A stretch of 23,021 bases of DNA from Firmicutes bacterium CAG:822 (GCA_000432855.1 HF990856.1:1-23021); one strand, 5' to 3'. Positions 9,273-16,861 are shown, counted from the first letter of the stretch. Made by a program: numbers and translations. Notes: generated by a model from the letters alone, not told the origin.

Positions 9273-9917
9273 TCATTCTTTTAAAATTGCCACAGATTTT
9301 TTATAATCGGGCATATGCAATCTTACCGTTTCCCAAAATTCTCTAGAATGATCAAAGTGCACAAAATGTGAAAGTTCATGAATAATAACATAATCAATCT
9401 CGTGTAATGAATATTTAATTAATTTTGAATTTAAGGTAACCGAATTATCCCGCTTATTACAAACGCCCCATCTTGTTTTCATACTTCTAATTTTGAGCTT
9501 AGGAAATGGAATATCTTCGTCAAATAAATTATAATTGTATTCTAAACGTTCTGTAAAAATCCTCTTTGTTTCTTTTTTTAACCATTTTTCTAAAGTCTTT
9601 TCGTCTTTCACAAAAATTTTGCCGTTGCTAACTTCCGTATTTTCAAATGGTACTAATATTATATCATATTTTTTCCCAAGATAATAAAAAAGCTCTTCTT
9701 TTTCCAACTTTTTCCGTGTTCTTGACAACGCCTTCCGTAAAAAATCCTTTTCATTATCTAAAATAATCTTAACCTCTCTTTTACTAGTTAAATAATTAGT
9801 TGTCACATAAATCGTCATATCGTCTTTTATTTTTATATAAGTATTTTTATTATTTTTCTTAACCACTAAAACATTATAAGTCTGGCCATCTAATTTATAA
9901 TTAAACATTACTTCCAT
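9273..9917 (-). CDS. YgjP-like zinc metallopeptidase (M48/DUF45)
   Basis: The 214-aa protein matches the YgjP/DUF45 (WLM-like) family: a beta-rich N-terminal half, the MKTRWGVCN segment near 146-154 (family form SRWGSC), and the zinc motif HELSH at 180-184 with a third histidine in HFDHS (H190). The family is widespread, cytoplasmic and poorly characterised; substrates are not known. The start ATG (MEVMFNYK) could equally be the second methionine three codons later. Its stop is 13 bp before the M23 peptidase start on the same strand. Confidence 0.9.
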   Translation of the reverse strand: MEVMFNYKLDGQTYNVLVVKKNNKNTYIKIKDDMTIYVTTNYLTSKREVKIILDNEKDFLRKALSRTRKKLEKEELFYYLGKKYDIILVPFENTEVSNGKIFVKDEKTLEKWLKKETKRIFTERLEYNYNLFDEDIPFPKLKIRSMKTRWGVCNKRDNSVTLNSKLIKYSLHEIDYVIIHELSHFVHFDHSREFWETVRLHMPDYKKSVAILKE

Positions 9918-9952
9918 TTTATCACCATATCCATTTTACCACAAAACACCAA

Positions 9953-9976
9953 AAAGAAAAAAGCCTTAAGCTTTTT
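9953..9976 (-). terminator. Terminator at the end of mscL
   Basis: The minus strand reads AAAAAGC, a short loop, then GCTTTTT running into further T residues. It begins within the last codons of mscL. Confidence 0.8.
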
Positions 9977-10361
9977 CTAATACTGATGTGCAGTGTGGAC
10001 ACCTTGTCGCTTTTATATCTATTTCACTCATACAATAAGGACATTTTTTAGTCGTCAGTTTTTCTTCCTTTTTAGGTCCCAAAGACTTAACCTTATTAAT
10101 CGCTTTCACAATACAAAAAAGTACAAAAGCCATAATTAAAAAATTGATAAGTGCCGTCAAAAAAGCTGAAATAAAACCTGAAATATCTTGCCAATTATAA
10201 CGAGCCCCACCAGTTATAACATTTAATATTGGATTAATTAAATTATCTGTAAGCGATGTTACTATTCCGGAAAAAGATGTACCAATAACAATACCAACAG
10301 CCATATCTACCATATTTCCTTTTAACGCAAATGTTTTAAATTCTTCGATAAACTTTTTCAT
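9966..10361 (-). CDS. mscL: Large-conductance mechanosensitive channel with C-terminal zinc ribbon
   Basis: MscL opens under extreme membrane tension to release solutes during osmotic downshock. The 131-aa protein has the conserved N-terminal amphipathic helix and TM1 (FKTFALKGNMVDMAVGIVIG, about 8-27), a short periplasmic loop and TM2 (about 66-88). In place of the usual C-terminal helical bundle it ends in a small treble-clef/zinc-ribbon sequence with CPYC at 107-110 and CPHC at 121-124. The same fusion is seen in some Firmicutes MscL. It is a single-gene unit with its own terminator. Confidence 0.95.
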   Translation of the reverse strand: MKKFIEEFKTFALKGNMVDMAVGIVIGTSFSGIVTSLTDNLINPILNVITGGARYNWQDISGFISAFLTALINFLIMAFVLFCIVKAINKVKSLGPKKEEKLTTKKCPYCMSEIDIKATRCPHCTSVLEKA

Positions 10362-10395
10362 AAAACCAACTTCTCTCCAAAAACATTATACCACA

Positions 10396-10421
10396 AAGAA
10401 AAAACTACTTAAAAGTAGTTT
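10396..10421 (-). terminator. Terminator of the H1-like-linker transporter gene
   Basis: AAACTACTT and AAGTAGTTT form a 9-bp stem with a 2-nt apparent loop (in practice 4 nt), followed on the minus strand by a T-run. It directly follows the stop at 10422. Confidence 0.88.
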
Positions 10422-12056
10422 CTATAGAAGTGTTACAATTCCACAAGTTAATAGCACTAATAATAAGGCAATAAGTGCGAACTTCCAAATATATTTCATC
10501 CATTCTTTATAAGATACATCGAATAGACTAAGTCCTGCAACTAATATAACACTTGTTGGGAAAATAAGCATTGCAACACCATAAACTGATTGAATAAGAA
10601 GACCTGCAACTGATAATGAAGCTGCATCAAAACCAGAAACAAATGATGTTAAAGCAGCAAGTAAATAATATAAATCATTATAGAAGAAACTGCCAATCAA
10701 TGATGCTGCCCCAGTTGTAAGTACATTAAATCCATCAGTAAGATCAAATATTTTTGCATTGATTGTATCTACAAGAGTTCCTGTTCCAGCATAAGAAGCT
10801 TGATATAAAATGTATAAAATAACACTAGCTAAAGCTGCATAAATAGCAGTTGGAAGCCATTTCTTAACTCCTGCAATAAAGCTTTCCATATAATCATTGA
10901 AACTAAGTCTGTAAATCCACGCAATAATAGCTGATGCGATAATCATCATTGCAGCAAGATCTATATTACTCCAATATCCTAATTCTGAAACACCACTTAA
11001 TAAATGTTCAAAAATTGGGAAATCACCTATTTGAACACCCATGATAGCTTCATGAATATTACTAAATACTTCTATACCAAATGAATAATACCAGTTATAC
11101 ATTCCTATTAAGCAAACAATTAACATCAATAAGAAAATAATAACCATTGGTACTGCACTAACCTTAGATTTTTCAGAGACCTTTTTAACTGGTTTAGCCA
11201 CAGCAAAGGCTTTCGTATTAGCTTTACCTTTTGTCGATTTCTTTTTACCAGTAGTTTTTGTACTAGCTTTTTTAGCCGTTGTTTTAGGAGCTTTTTTTGT
11301 ACTCTCTTTAGAAGTTTTCTTAGTAGAAGTTGCTGCTGCTTTTTTCTTAGCAGTTTTAGTTTCAGAAGCTTTAACTTTTTTCTCTTCTTTAACTTCCTTA
11401 ACTTCTTTTTCTTCTTTATTCATTTTTGCCTCTTTTAATTCTTTTTTCATATCTTTTTTACTAGTCATCAATACAACTGCACAAAGCACAATTGTTAAAA
11501 GAACTAATAAAATAACTTTGGCGACAATTTGGTTATTCATATCAAGAGCTAATAAATTTGCAGTATAGCCAGTAATATTAAAACCGTAAGTAGATGCTAC
11601 TGAACCGACAAGTAGTGAACCAACTGTTGAAGCAAGTACAGTTACTTTATCAAAGTTCATCGCAAATAATACTGCCGCGAATAAAGGTACTAAGACAAAT
11701 AACGGTAAAATCAAACCTGTAATTGAAGAAAGTAAAGTAAATAAGACAACTGTAATAACTAAAAATACTCTTTCTTTACCTTCAAATGCATGACTCATTC
11801 TATCAGTAACTTTTTCTAATGCGCCAGTTCTTTCCATAACGCCATAAAGTCCTCCAATAGTCGCAAATACTACACCATATAAAATAAATGTAATAAAAGC
11901 TTGAATAGGTGCATTAAATAAATCAATTAAACCAACAGGATCAATTCCATTAGTTGTAAGTTCGCCGTTTGAATATGTACCTACCGGAATAATCCAACTT
12001 AATACCACGTAAATTAAGAAAGATATTCCTATTACCTTAAGTAATTTTCTTTTCAC
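10422..12056 (-). CDS. YfcC/ion-transporter-like membrane protein with a histone-H1-like basic insert
   Basis: The 544-aa protein has two membrane halves (about 5-198 and 300-544) separated by a ~100-residue low-complexity cytoplasmic stretch. The halves resemble the YfcC/C4-dicarboxylate (ion transporter superfamily) carriers: an opening SWIIPVGTYSNG, FATIGGLYGVMERTGALEKV, and SITGLILPLFVLVPLF. The substrate cannot be assigned; peptide, amino acid or carboxylate uptake are all possible. The linker (about 200-299) first alternates K and E, then becomes a run of KKA/KKTS/STKK units like the tail of histone H1, which is odd for a carrier. The start is GTG, with GGGAGG 9 nt upstream. It diverges from the radical SAM gene and has its own promoter and terminator. 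Confidence 0.8.
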   Translation of the reverse strand: MKRKLLKVIGISFLIYVVLSWIIPVGTYSNGELTTNGIDPVGLIDLFNAPIQAFITFILYGVVFATIGGLYGVMERTGALEKVTDRMSHAFEGKERVFLVITVVLFTLLSSITGLILPLFVLVPLFAAVLFAMNFDKVTVLASTVGSLLVGSVASTYGFNITGYTANLLALDMNNQIVAKVILLVLLTIVLCAVVLMTSKKDMKKELKEAKMNKEEKEVKEVKEEKKVKASETKTAKKKAAATSTKKTSKESTKKAPKTTAKKASTKTTGKKKSTKGKANTKAFAVAKPVKKVSEKSKVSAVPMVIIFLLMLIVCLIGMYNWYYSFGIEVFSNIHEAIMGVQIGDFPIFEHLLSGVSELGYWSNIDLAAMMIIASAIIAWIYRLSFNDYMESFIAGVKKWLPTAIYAALASVILYILYQASYAGTGTLVDTINAKIFDLTDGFNVLTTGAASLIGSFFYNDLYYLLAALTSFVSGFDAASLSVAGLLIQSVYGVAMLIFPTSVILVAGLSLFDVSYKEWMKYIWKFALIALLLVLLTCGIVTLL

Positions 12057-12077
12057 CTTTCTCTACCTCCCAACAGC

Positions 12078-12106
12078 ATTATATCAAAAAACCCTTATAA
12101 TATAAA
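12078..12106 (-). promoter_or_regulatory. Promoter of the transporter gene
   Basis: On the minus strand a perfect -10 TATAAT (12083-12078) lies 17 bp from a weak -35 TTTATA (12106-12101). It is 22 bp upstream of the GTG start. Confidence 0.6.
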
Positions 12107-12143
12107 GTTTTTTTAAATAAAATTACGTATTTTTCATTACTTT

Positions 12144-12171
12144 TTCACAAATAAAGTGTTTGTGTTATAAT
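12144..12171 (+). promoter_or_regulatory. Promoter of the radical SAM gene
   Basis: TTCACA (12144-12149) and TATAAT (12166-12171) are separated by 16 bp. Transcription would begin near 12178, leaving only a short leader before the ATG at 12187, and it rules out the upstream in-frame ATG at 12160. Confidence 0.65.
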
Positions 12172-12186
12172 AACTTTGGTGATTTT

Positions 12187-13128
12187 ATGGATAAATTTAT
12201 ATATTCAAACACTAATAAAAGATATCATACATTAGACTATTTTTATAAACAAAAATTTGGTGGAAAAGTATGTAAAATAAGCTTTAACGCCGGTTTTACT
12301 TGTCCTAATATTGACGGAACTTTATCTAAAAATGGATGCATATATTGTTCAAAATCAGGCAGTGGTGAATACGGTGGTAATCCTAAAGAAGATTTAATTA
12401 AACAGTTTAATGAAATAAAAAAAGTCATGAATAAAAAATGGCCAAATGCCAAATACATTGGTTACTTTCAAGCTAGAACCAATACTTATGCTCCTGTAAA
12501 TATTCTAAAGGAAAAATACGAAACTATTTTAAATCAAGATAATGTTGTTGGCTTAGCCATTGCCACTAGACCAGATGCTATAAGCGATGAATGTTTGGAC
12601 TATCTAGAAGAGCTAAACAAAAAAACTTTTTTAACTGTTGAACTGGGCCTTCAAACCATTCACGAAAAAACTTCAAAAATAATTAACCGCTGTCATAATC
12701 TAAAATGTTTTGAAGAAACCTTAAAAAAATTAAAATCTAGAAACATATTCACTGTCGTTCATATTATCAACGGCTTACCAGGTGAAACCAAAGACATGAT
12801 GATTGAAACTGTCAAATACTTAAATAAACTGCAAATTGATGGTATCAAAATTCATATGCTTTCAGTTCTAAAAGATACTTCGTTAGAAAAATATTATAAA
12901 TTAAAACCATTTCACATTTTAACTAAAGATGAATACATTGACATCGTTATCAGGCAATTAGAACATCTAAATCCTAAAATTGTCATTCAAAGACTAACTG
13001 GCGACCCAATGAAAGAAGAATTGATTACCCCACTTTGGACAACTAAAAAAATCGATGTCCTAAATGGCATCGATAAAGAAATGGTTCAACGAAATACTTA
13101 TCAAGGCTCTAAATGTGATATTGTTTAG
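12187..13128 (+). CDS. Radical SAM protein, YtqA/TIGR01212 family
   Basis: From the ATG at 12187 the product is 313 aa. The 27 nt upstream are also open, but an ATG at 12160 would lie before the transcription start, whereas GGTGAT stands 4 nt before 12187. The protein has the family's RYHTLDYFYKQKFG opening and a widely spaced iron-sulfur motif, CPN then GCIYC (CX11CX2C), rather than the canonical CX3CX2C. Further matches are GYFQARTNTYAP, IATRPDAI, and VELGLQTIHEKTSKIINRCH. Members use S-adenosylmethionine radical chemistry; some studies link relatives to tRNA modification, but the reaction here is unassigned. The 3' end overlaps the convergent 129-aa gene by 20 bp. Confidence 0.9.
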   Translation: MDKFIYSNTNKRYHTLDYFYKQKFGGKVCKISFNAGFTCPNIDGTLSKNGCIYCSKSGSGEYGGNPKEDLIKQFNEIKKVMNKKWPNAKYIGYFQARTNTYAPVNILKEKYETILNQDNVVGLAIATRPDAISDECLDYLEELNKKTFLTVELGLQTIHEKTSKIINRCHNLKCFEETLKKLKSRNIFTVVHIINGLPGETKDMMIETVKYLNKLQIDGIKIHMLSVLKDTSLEKYYKLKPFHILTKDEYIDIVIRQLEHLNPKIVIQRLTGDPMKEELITPLWTTKKIDVLNGIDKEMVQRNTYQGSKCDIV

Positions 13129-13138
13129 AGCTTTTTTT
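13106..13138 (+). terminator. Terminator of the radical SAM gene
   Basis: GCTCTAAA (13106-13113) pairs with TTTAGAGC (13124-13131), followed by seven T. The stem includes the stop codon and lies within the last codons of the convergent gene, which has no T-run of its own here. Confidence 0.88.
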
Positions 13139-13498
13139 CTTACTAGAATATTCTTTTAATTCTTTATTGATTTTACTAATATAATCAAAAGGTTTATCTT
13201 CTAACTGTTCATATCCAAAATATGTACTTTCACCTATTTTGGTAAATGTTTTATCTAAACTACCAGTATTAAAACAAATCATTCCTTCACTATCATTATA
13301 AACATAAAGCATTTCATTCTCGTTTATTGCAATATAACTAATACAAATACCATCACCTGAAATATATCCATTAGTCATACTATTTGCACTTATATCAAAA
13401 TTACTAGTCAAATTATTACTAGCAATTCTTTCAAAAGATGTGATTAAATTATCACCAAAATCATAATATAAAGCATCTAATTTTACTTTTTCTTTCAT
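13109..13498 (-). CDS. Unknown 129-aa protein downstream of the reverse transcriptase
   Basis: I do not recognise this protein. It starts MKEKVKLDALYYDFGDNLI behind an excellent ribosome binding site (AGGAGGAAC), has no signal peptide or membrane segment, looks like alternating beta strands (ICISYIAIN, MLYVYNDSEG) and ends in a lysine/serine-rich tail. It begins 50 bp after the reverse transcriptase stop on the same strand, without an obvious terminator between, so it may be the last gene of the DGR operon. A role in the DGR is not shown by sequence. Confidence 0.7.
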   Translation of the reverse strand: MKEKVKLDALYYDFGDNLITSFERIASNNLTSNFDISANSMTNGYISGDGICISYIAINENEMLYVYNDSEGMICFNTGSLDKTFTKIGESTYFGYEQLEDKPFDYISKINKELKEYSSKKKSSKQYHI

Positions 13499-13548
13499 GT
13501 TGTTCCTCCTTAAATGTATTTAAATAATAACACTTTTAAAGTAAATTA

Positions 13549-14652
13549 TCAAATCTTTGCTCTATATATAAAATTACCAGAATGTGCTTTCATAAAATAA
13601 CCTTTATAACTAGCTCTTACCAAAGCATATCTTGGAGAATTCTTTTTTTTCAAACATCTAAGTTTTCTTTTGATTCTTTTCTTAGTTTGATTATTAATTA
13701 ATACAATCAATTTTTTTCCTTTTAAGAAAAACTTATATCCTAAAAAATTAAATCCTCTTCTCATATCATATATTTGTGTTTTTCTATTTAATTTAAGTTT
13801 CACACCCTCCAAATATTTTTCAATTTCTTTTAAACAAAACTTTAAATACTCTTTATCCTGATGAAACAAAATAAAATCATCCATATACCTTATATAACAC
13901 TTAATACGTAAATTTTCCTTGATAAAATGGTCTAAACCACTCAAATAATAAACCGCCAAAATTTGACTAGTTTCATTACCAATCGGTAGACCCACTCCAG
14001 CTTTATACCTTGGTAACCTTGAAAGTTCCACCTTCTTCTTTTCTAAATCAGAAATATCTTTACTTTCGAGTTTCTCTATTTCTTTCGCAATTATATTATC
14101 TATAGATTTATTAATATTTTCATTATCAGTACTAGAAATAATATTAGTTAATATATTTAAAATTTCCTTATCTTCAATATCCTTAGATAATTTATCCAAT
14201 AAAACTTCATGATCAATATTATAAAAATATTTACTAATATCGCATTTTAATACATAAAAATTATCATAATTCATCTTCAGTTTATTAATATATTTCTTTG
14301 TATAATAAACTCCCATTTTATTACCCATACCCTTACGGGTAGCTACATTCATATCGATTAATTTAGGACTTAAAGTTGGAATTAAAATATATTTACTAAT
14401 TAAATGGTTGACAATTTTATCTTTCATATTCTCACTCATAATAATCCGGTACTTAGGCACATTGATTAAAAAAACACTATAATTACTATGGCTATAAGTT
14501 CGATCTTCTAGTTGTTTTAAAACACTAACCACATTACAAGAAAAAGCAAGTTCAAATCGAACTAGCTTTTCTTTATGTCTAGTATTTGAATATATATTTC
14601 TATAAACATCCATTATTTTATCAATTGATAAAATATCGTCGTACTTAATCAT
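13549..14652 (-). CDS. DGR reverse transcriptase
   Basis: The 367-aa protein is a reverse transcriptase of the diversity-generating retroelement class. Visible motifs are KCDISKYFYNID (136-147) with catalytic D138, GLPIGNETSQ (221-230), YMDD (256-259) and FLGYKFF (303-309). The LPIGN-x-TSQ form of motif 4 separates DGR enzymes from retron and group II intron enzymes, which carry QGxxxSP. It lacks maturase, endonuclease and other extra domains, as usual for DGRs. In the family, the enzyme with Avd copies a template-repeat RNA with frequent errors opposite adenine. The start overlaps the stop of the membrane-anchored gene (ATGA), with TGGAG upstream, so translation is coupled. Confidence 0.97.
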   Translation of the reverse strand: MIKYDDILSIDKIMDVYRNIYSNTRHKEKLVRFELAFSCNVVSVLKQLEDRTYSHSNYSVFLINVPKYRIIMSENMKDKIVNHLISKYILIPTLSPKLIDMNVATRKGMGNKMGVYYTKKYINKLKMNYDNFYVLKCDISKYFYNIDHEVLLDKLSKDIEDKEILNILTNIISSTDNENINKSIDNIIAKEIEKLESKDISDLEKKKVELSRLPRYKAGVGLPIGNETSQILAVYYLSGLDHFIKENLRIKCYIRYMDDFILFHQDKEYLKFCLKEIEKYLEGVKLKLNRKTQIYDMRRGFNFLGYKFFLKGKKLIVLINNQTKKRIKRKLRCLKKKNSPRYALVRASYKGYFMKAHSGNFIYRAKI

Positions 14653-15305
14653 TTAACTCCAACACTAACTAATTTATAATTATCATTAACTTTTTTATAA
14701 TTATAAACTTGCATAGTACCATTATCTAAAATATCATTTATTTCTTCTTCAGCATAAGTACCTATCTCTTTACCATTTAAATCATATACTTTTCCGTCTT
14801 TAACATATCCTGCCATTACATCGACCTCTAAATCATTTACCCCACTATAGCCATATAATTTAGATACGTAATTTTCTTCACAATTTGCTTTACTTCTTTT
14901 AATACCCTCACCATCTAAAGTATATTTATAACCTTCAAAGATATAATTAACATTTGTTGGAATATATTCTTCGTCCATGATTTTTAAAGCTGAGGTTCTA
15001 TAATCATCCATACTTATAGTATCAGTTAAAACCTTATCTTTTTTCATTTGACCAAATATTAAATGTAATAAAATTTTATCATCAACATTATTTATATCAC
15101 TATTTTCTTTAATATTGATAACTTCTGTGCATTTTTCATCCGCATGATCCTCATATAAACCTTCTACTATATTATGATCAACAGGTCCTGATTCTTCTTC
15201 AGCTCTTTGCGAAAATGCTATAAATAAAGCTATTACTATTATAAGTAGTGCAATTAAACTTAATATTATTTTAACATTAATTTTCTTCTTTTCTTTTGAG
15301 TCCAT
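14649..15305 (-). CDS. Membrane-anchored extracytoplasmic protein within the DGR operon, unknown
   Basis: This 218-aa protein has a basic start (MDSKEKKKINVK), one membrane helix (about 11-31) and an acidic outside domain. I see no family I can name. It contains two similar short phrases, YIFEGYKYTLDGEG and GYVKDGKVYDLNGKE. It overlaps the end of the Avd-like gene by 29 bp and the start of the reverse transcriptase by 4 bp (ATGA), with AGGAG 11 nt before its ATG. It is therefore tightly embedded between the two core DGR genes, where a third gene is not normal. A link to the surface-exposed target is a possible reason, by inference only. Confidence 0.85.
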   Translation of the reverse strand: MDSKEKKKINVKIILSLIALLIIVIALFIAFSQRAEEESGPVDHNIVEGLYEDHADEKCTEVINIKENSDINNVDDKILLHLIFGQMKKDKVLTDTISMDDYRTSALKIMDEEYIPTNVNYIFEGYKYTLDGEGIKRSKANCEENYVSKLYGYSGVNDLEVDVMAGYVKDGKVYDLNGKEIGTYAEEEINDILDNGTMQVYNYKKVNDNYKLVSVGVK

Positions 15306-15621
15306 AAACCATTCTCCTCACTTCTAATAAAAATTTACTAATAACTTCAAATTGATGCCTGCTAATTATTTTTTTATCATAAGAAACTCTAGTATAAAAA
15401 TCACTCATTGACAACTTTACAAGTAAATCTTTCAAATATTTTTCTTTAATTCTCGAACTATCATTAACATTATAAGCAAAAATACATTCGATTAATTCAT
15501 AATTATTTTTTTCAATATTCTGTTTTAAAACCATTTCCTTTTTTGGATAATTAACTAATATTTTATTTATATAGTTAATTGTTTTATAAGTGTTGTTCAA
15601 AATCTTAAAATTATAATTCAT
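15277..15621 (-). CDS. avd: Avd-like DGR accessory protein (four-helix bundle)
   Basis: The 114-aa protein has the size, charge and helical pattern of accessory variability determinant proteins (bAvd/four-helix bundle): an N-terminal YKTINYINKILVNYPKKE segment, a central LIECIFAYNV, a helix KEKYLKDLLVKLSMSDFYTRV and a C-terminal ISRHQFEVISKFLLEVRRMV. In known DGRs Avd forms a pentamer that binds the template RNA and the reverse transcriptase and is required for cDNA synthesis. The ATG has AGGAG 10 nt upstream and lies directly after spacer copy 1, so it is the first gene after template cassette R1. The call rests on context as much as on sequence, since the family is divergent. Confidence 0.82.
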   Translation of the reverse strand: MNYNFKILNNTYKTINYINKILVNYPKKEMVLKQNIEKNNYELIECIFAYNVNDSSRIKEKYLKDLLVKLSMSDFYTRVSYDKKIISRHQFEVISKFLLEVRRMVYGLKRKEEN

Positions 15622-15660
15622 AAGTAAACTCCTGTTAGAATTCTATTGCATCATTTTACT

Positions 15661-15894
15661 CTATCACCCATTTTGTGACTAGGGGAAGTAACTCCCCTAT
15701 CACTAATATAGCAAGCAGTCATACAAATTATAATAAGTCGTATAACGTCTATATTATCTTTTTAGGCATAGCCAGGAAATCAATCTTGTTTCCAATCTAA
15801 ACTTGATTATTACTTATGTAATTACTTCCTCTCGTTATCAGTCTATTAACTTTATAACACTCGGTTCATCAGTAAACTTTTACTAATTGTAGTA
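15661..15894 (-). ncRNA. Structured DGR spacer RNA, copy 1 (between R1 and avd)
   Basis: This segment, read on the minus strand, follows cassette R1 and precedes avd. That is the position of the Sp region which, in the Bordetella DGR, is part of the template RNA and needed for priming cDNA. It is about 80% identical by eye to copies 2 and 3. Two hairpins are seen: one right after the template (15868-15887, 9-bp stem with one G.U) and one near the avd end (15675-15703, stem GTGA/TCAC then AGGGGA/TCCCCT). It contains the shared GGCTATGCCTAAAAAG block. No protein is encoded. Confidence 0.75.
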
Positions 15895-15900
15895 GGAAAT

Positions 15901-15981
15901 TGGGCGGACGCCGTAGCCTCGCACCACCCAGGGCTAGAGCAAAAGACGCACCAGCATACAGAGCGAGAAGAACGACGGCGT
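15901..15981 (-). repeat. Cassette R1: short, adenine-poor template-like repeat
   Basis: R1 has both conserved edges, ACGCCGTCG at its 5' (minus-strand) end and the GC-rich TACGGCGTCCGCCCA at its 3' end. The core is only 57 nt, instead of 81-84, with just three adenines on the sense strand. Read in the target frame it carries an in-frame TAG at core codon 13. The total (81 bp) is still a multiple of three. It occupies the canonical template position next to spacer and avd, yet is unsuited to adenine mutagenesis. Confidence 0.8.
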
Positions 15982-16163
15982 ACAGGATAAACCTTATTTT
16001 AGATTAACTCCCTTATTATAATTGTAACTAAAATAAAATTCCCAAACAACACAAAAATTAATAAAAAATAATTTAGTTAGCAAATAATACACAATATTTA
16101 CATCGTTTTGTCGGAATAAAATGTCGATTTTTTAGATTTATAAACAATTTAGTAAATGGAAAT
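15982..16163. other. AT-rich linker between R1 and R2
   Basis: This 182-bp stretch has no gene. It differs from the ~55-bp linkers between other cassettes. A perfect -10-like TATAAT is present on the minus strand at 16020-16015, upstream of R1, but no good -35 box lies at the right distance, so it is only a candidate promoter for R1-Sp-avd-RT. The upstream leader motif of R1 (GTTAATCTAAA, minus strand) is a variant of the GATTAATCTA leader of the other cassettes. Confidence 0.4.
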
Positions 16164-16268
16164 TGGGCGGACGCCGTAGCCATTATGAACTCCCGGATTA
16201 TCCAAAGTCCCAGAAGACATGACTGCAAACTCAACCGCAATACTATTGTTGTTGAAGTTCGACGGCGT
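16164..16268 (-). repeat. Cassette R2: 105-bp template-like repeat
   Basis: Conserved edges flank a 27-codon core that in the target frame starts NFNNNSIAVEFAVMSSGTLD and returns to the shared YGVRP. Asparagine AAC/AAT codons mark the positions that vary in the target. No single-base change at an adenine can make a stop codon. It is preceded (minus strand) by the GGGATTAATCTA leader and followed by the R1-R2 linker, not directly by a spacer copy. Confidence 0.88.
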
Positions 16269-16291
16269 ATAACATCATCTCACTATAAATT

Positions 16292-16530
16292 AGATTAATC
16301 CCATAAATTTATGTGTGGCTGAGGGGATGAACCCCTCACCACTAATATAGTCACAGTCCTACAAATTATAATAAGTCATAAGACATCTATATTATCTTTT
16401 TAGGCATAGCCAGGGAATTAACCTTGTTTCCAATCTAAATTCGATTATTACCTACGTAATTACTTCCTCTAGTTATTAGCCGTAACCTTATAACATTCGG
16501 TTCGTTAGTAAAAAATTACTAACTGTAGTA
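16292..16530 (-). ncRNA. Structured DGR spacer RNA, copy 2 (after R3)
   Basis: This 239-bp element is nearly identical to copy 3 and about 80% identical to copy 1. The minus-strand hairpin next to the template is perfect (GTTAGTAA/TTACTAAC, 16504-16523). The second hairpin (16315-16342) has a GTGG/CCAC outer stem and a TGAGGGG/CCCCTCA inner stem around a 5-nt loop. Relative to copy 1, the fourth pair of the outer stem changes from A-T to G-C on both sides, indicating that structure is conserved in RNA. Confidence 0.78.
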
Positions 16531-16536
16531 GGAAAT

Positions 16537-16644
16537 TGGGCGGACGCCGTAGCTATGACTGACCGTGTTAAGCTCATTCAAAGCCCCAGCCGAAGTTACA
16601 TAAAACCCATTAGCGTTATTCCAATTATTGAAGCGCGACGGCGT
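16537..16644 (-). repeat. Cassette R3: 108-bp template-like repeat
   Basis: The 28-codon core reads RFNNWNNANGFYVTSAGALN in its first part, then ELNTVSHS and YGVRP. It has the same length as the target VR but differs from it at many non-adenine positions, so it is not the source of the present VR. It is followed directly, on the minus strand, by spacer copy 2, giving it the canonical template-spacer arrangement. Confidence 0.88.
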
Positions 16645-16698
16645 AACAAAAACACAACTCAAATAGATTAATCCCCAAATAAATCAAATATTGGAAAT

Positions 16699-16806
16699 TG
16701 GGCGGACGCCGTAGACATTACTGACATTGTTCCAGCCGTTAAGCTCACCCGAAGATGTCACATTGAACTCGTTAGCGTTACTCCAGTCATTGAAGATCGA
16801 CGGCGT
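16699..16806 (-). repeat. Cassette R4: 108-bp template-like repeat
   Basis: The core translates as IFNDWSNANEFNVTSSGELN then GWNNVSNV and YGVRP in the target frame, with eight AAC/AAT codons and two AGT. The last core codon is GTC, the same as in the target VR, where the working template R5 has GGC. Linkers on each side match those of R7 on the left and R6/R7 on the right. Confidence 0.88.
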
Positions 16807-16861
16807 ACAAAAAACAATACCTCAAATAGATTAATCCCCAAATAAAATCAAAATTGGAAAT

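Noticed and set aside
13549..14652. Retron or group II intron reverse transcriptase
   Set aside because: The GLPIGNETSQ motif, the Avd-like neighbour and the TR/VR pair fit a DGR. No msr/msd structure, maturase or intron domain V is seen.
15720..15735. A promoter inside spacer copy 1 (TATAAT in TTATTATAATTTG, minus strand)
   Set aside because: No good -35 lies 16-18 bp upstream, and the equivalent in copy 3 is TATTCT, so it is not conserved enough to call.
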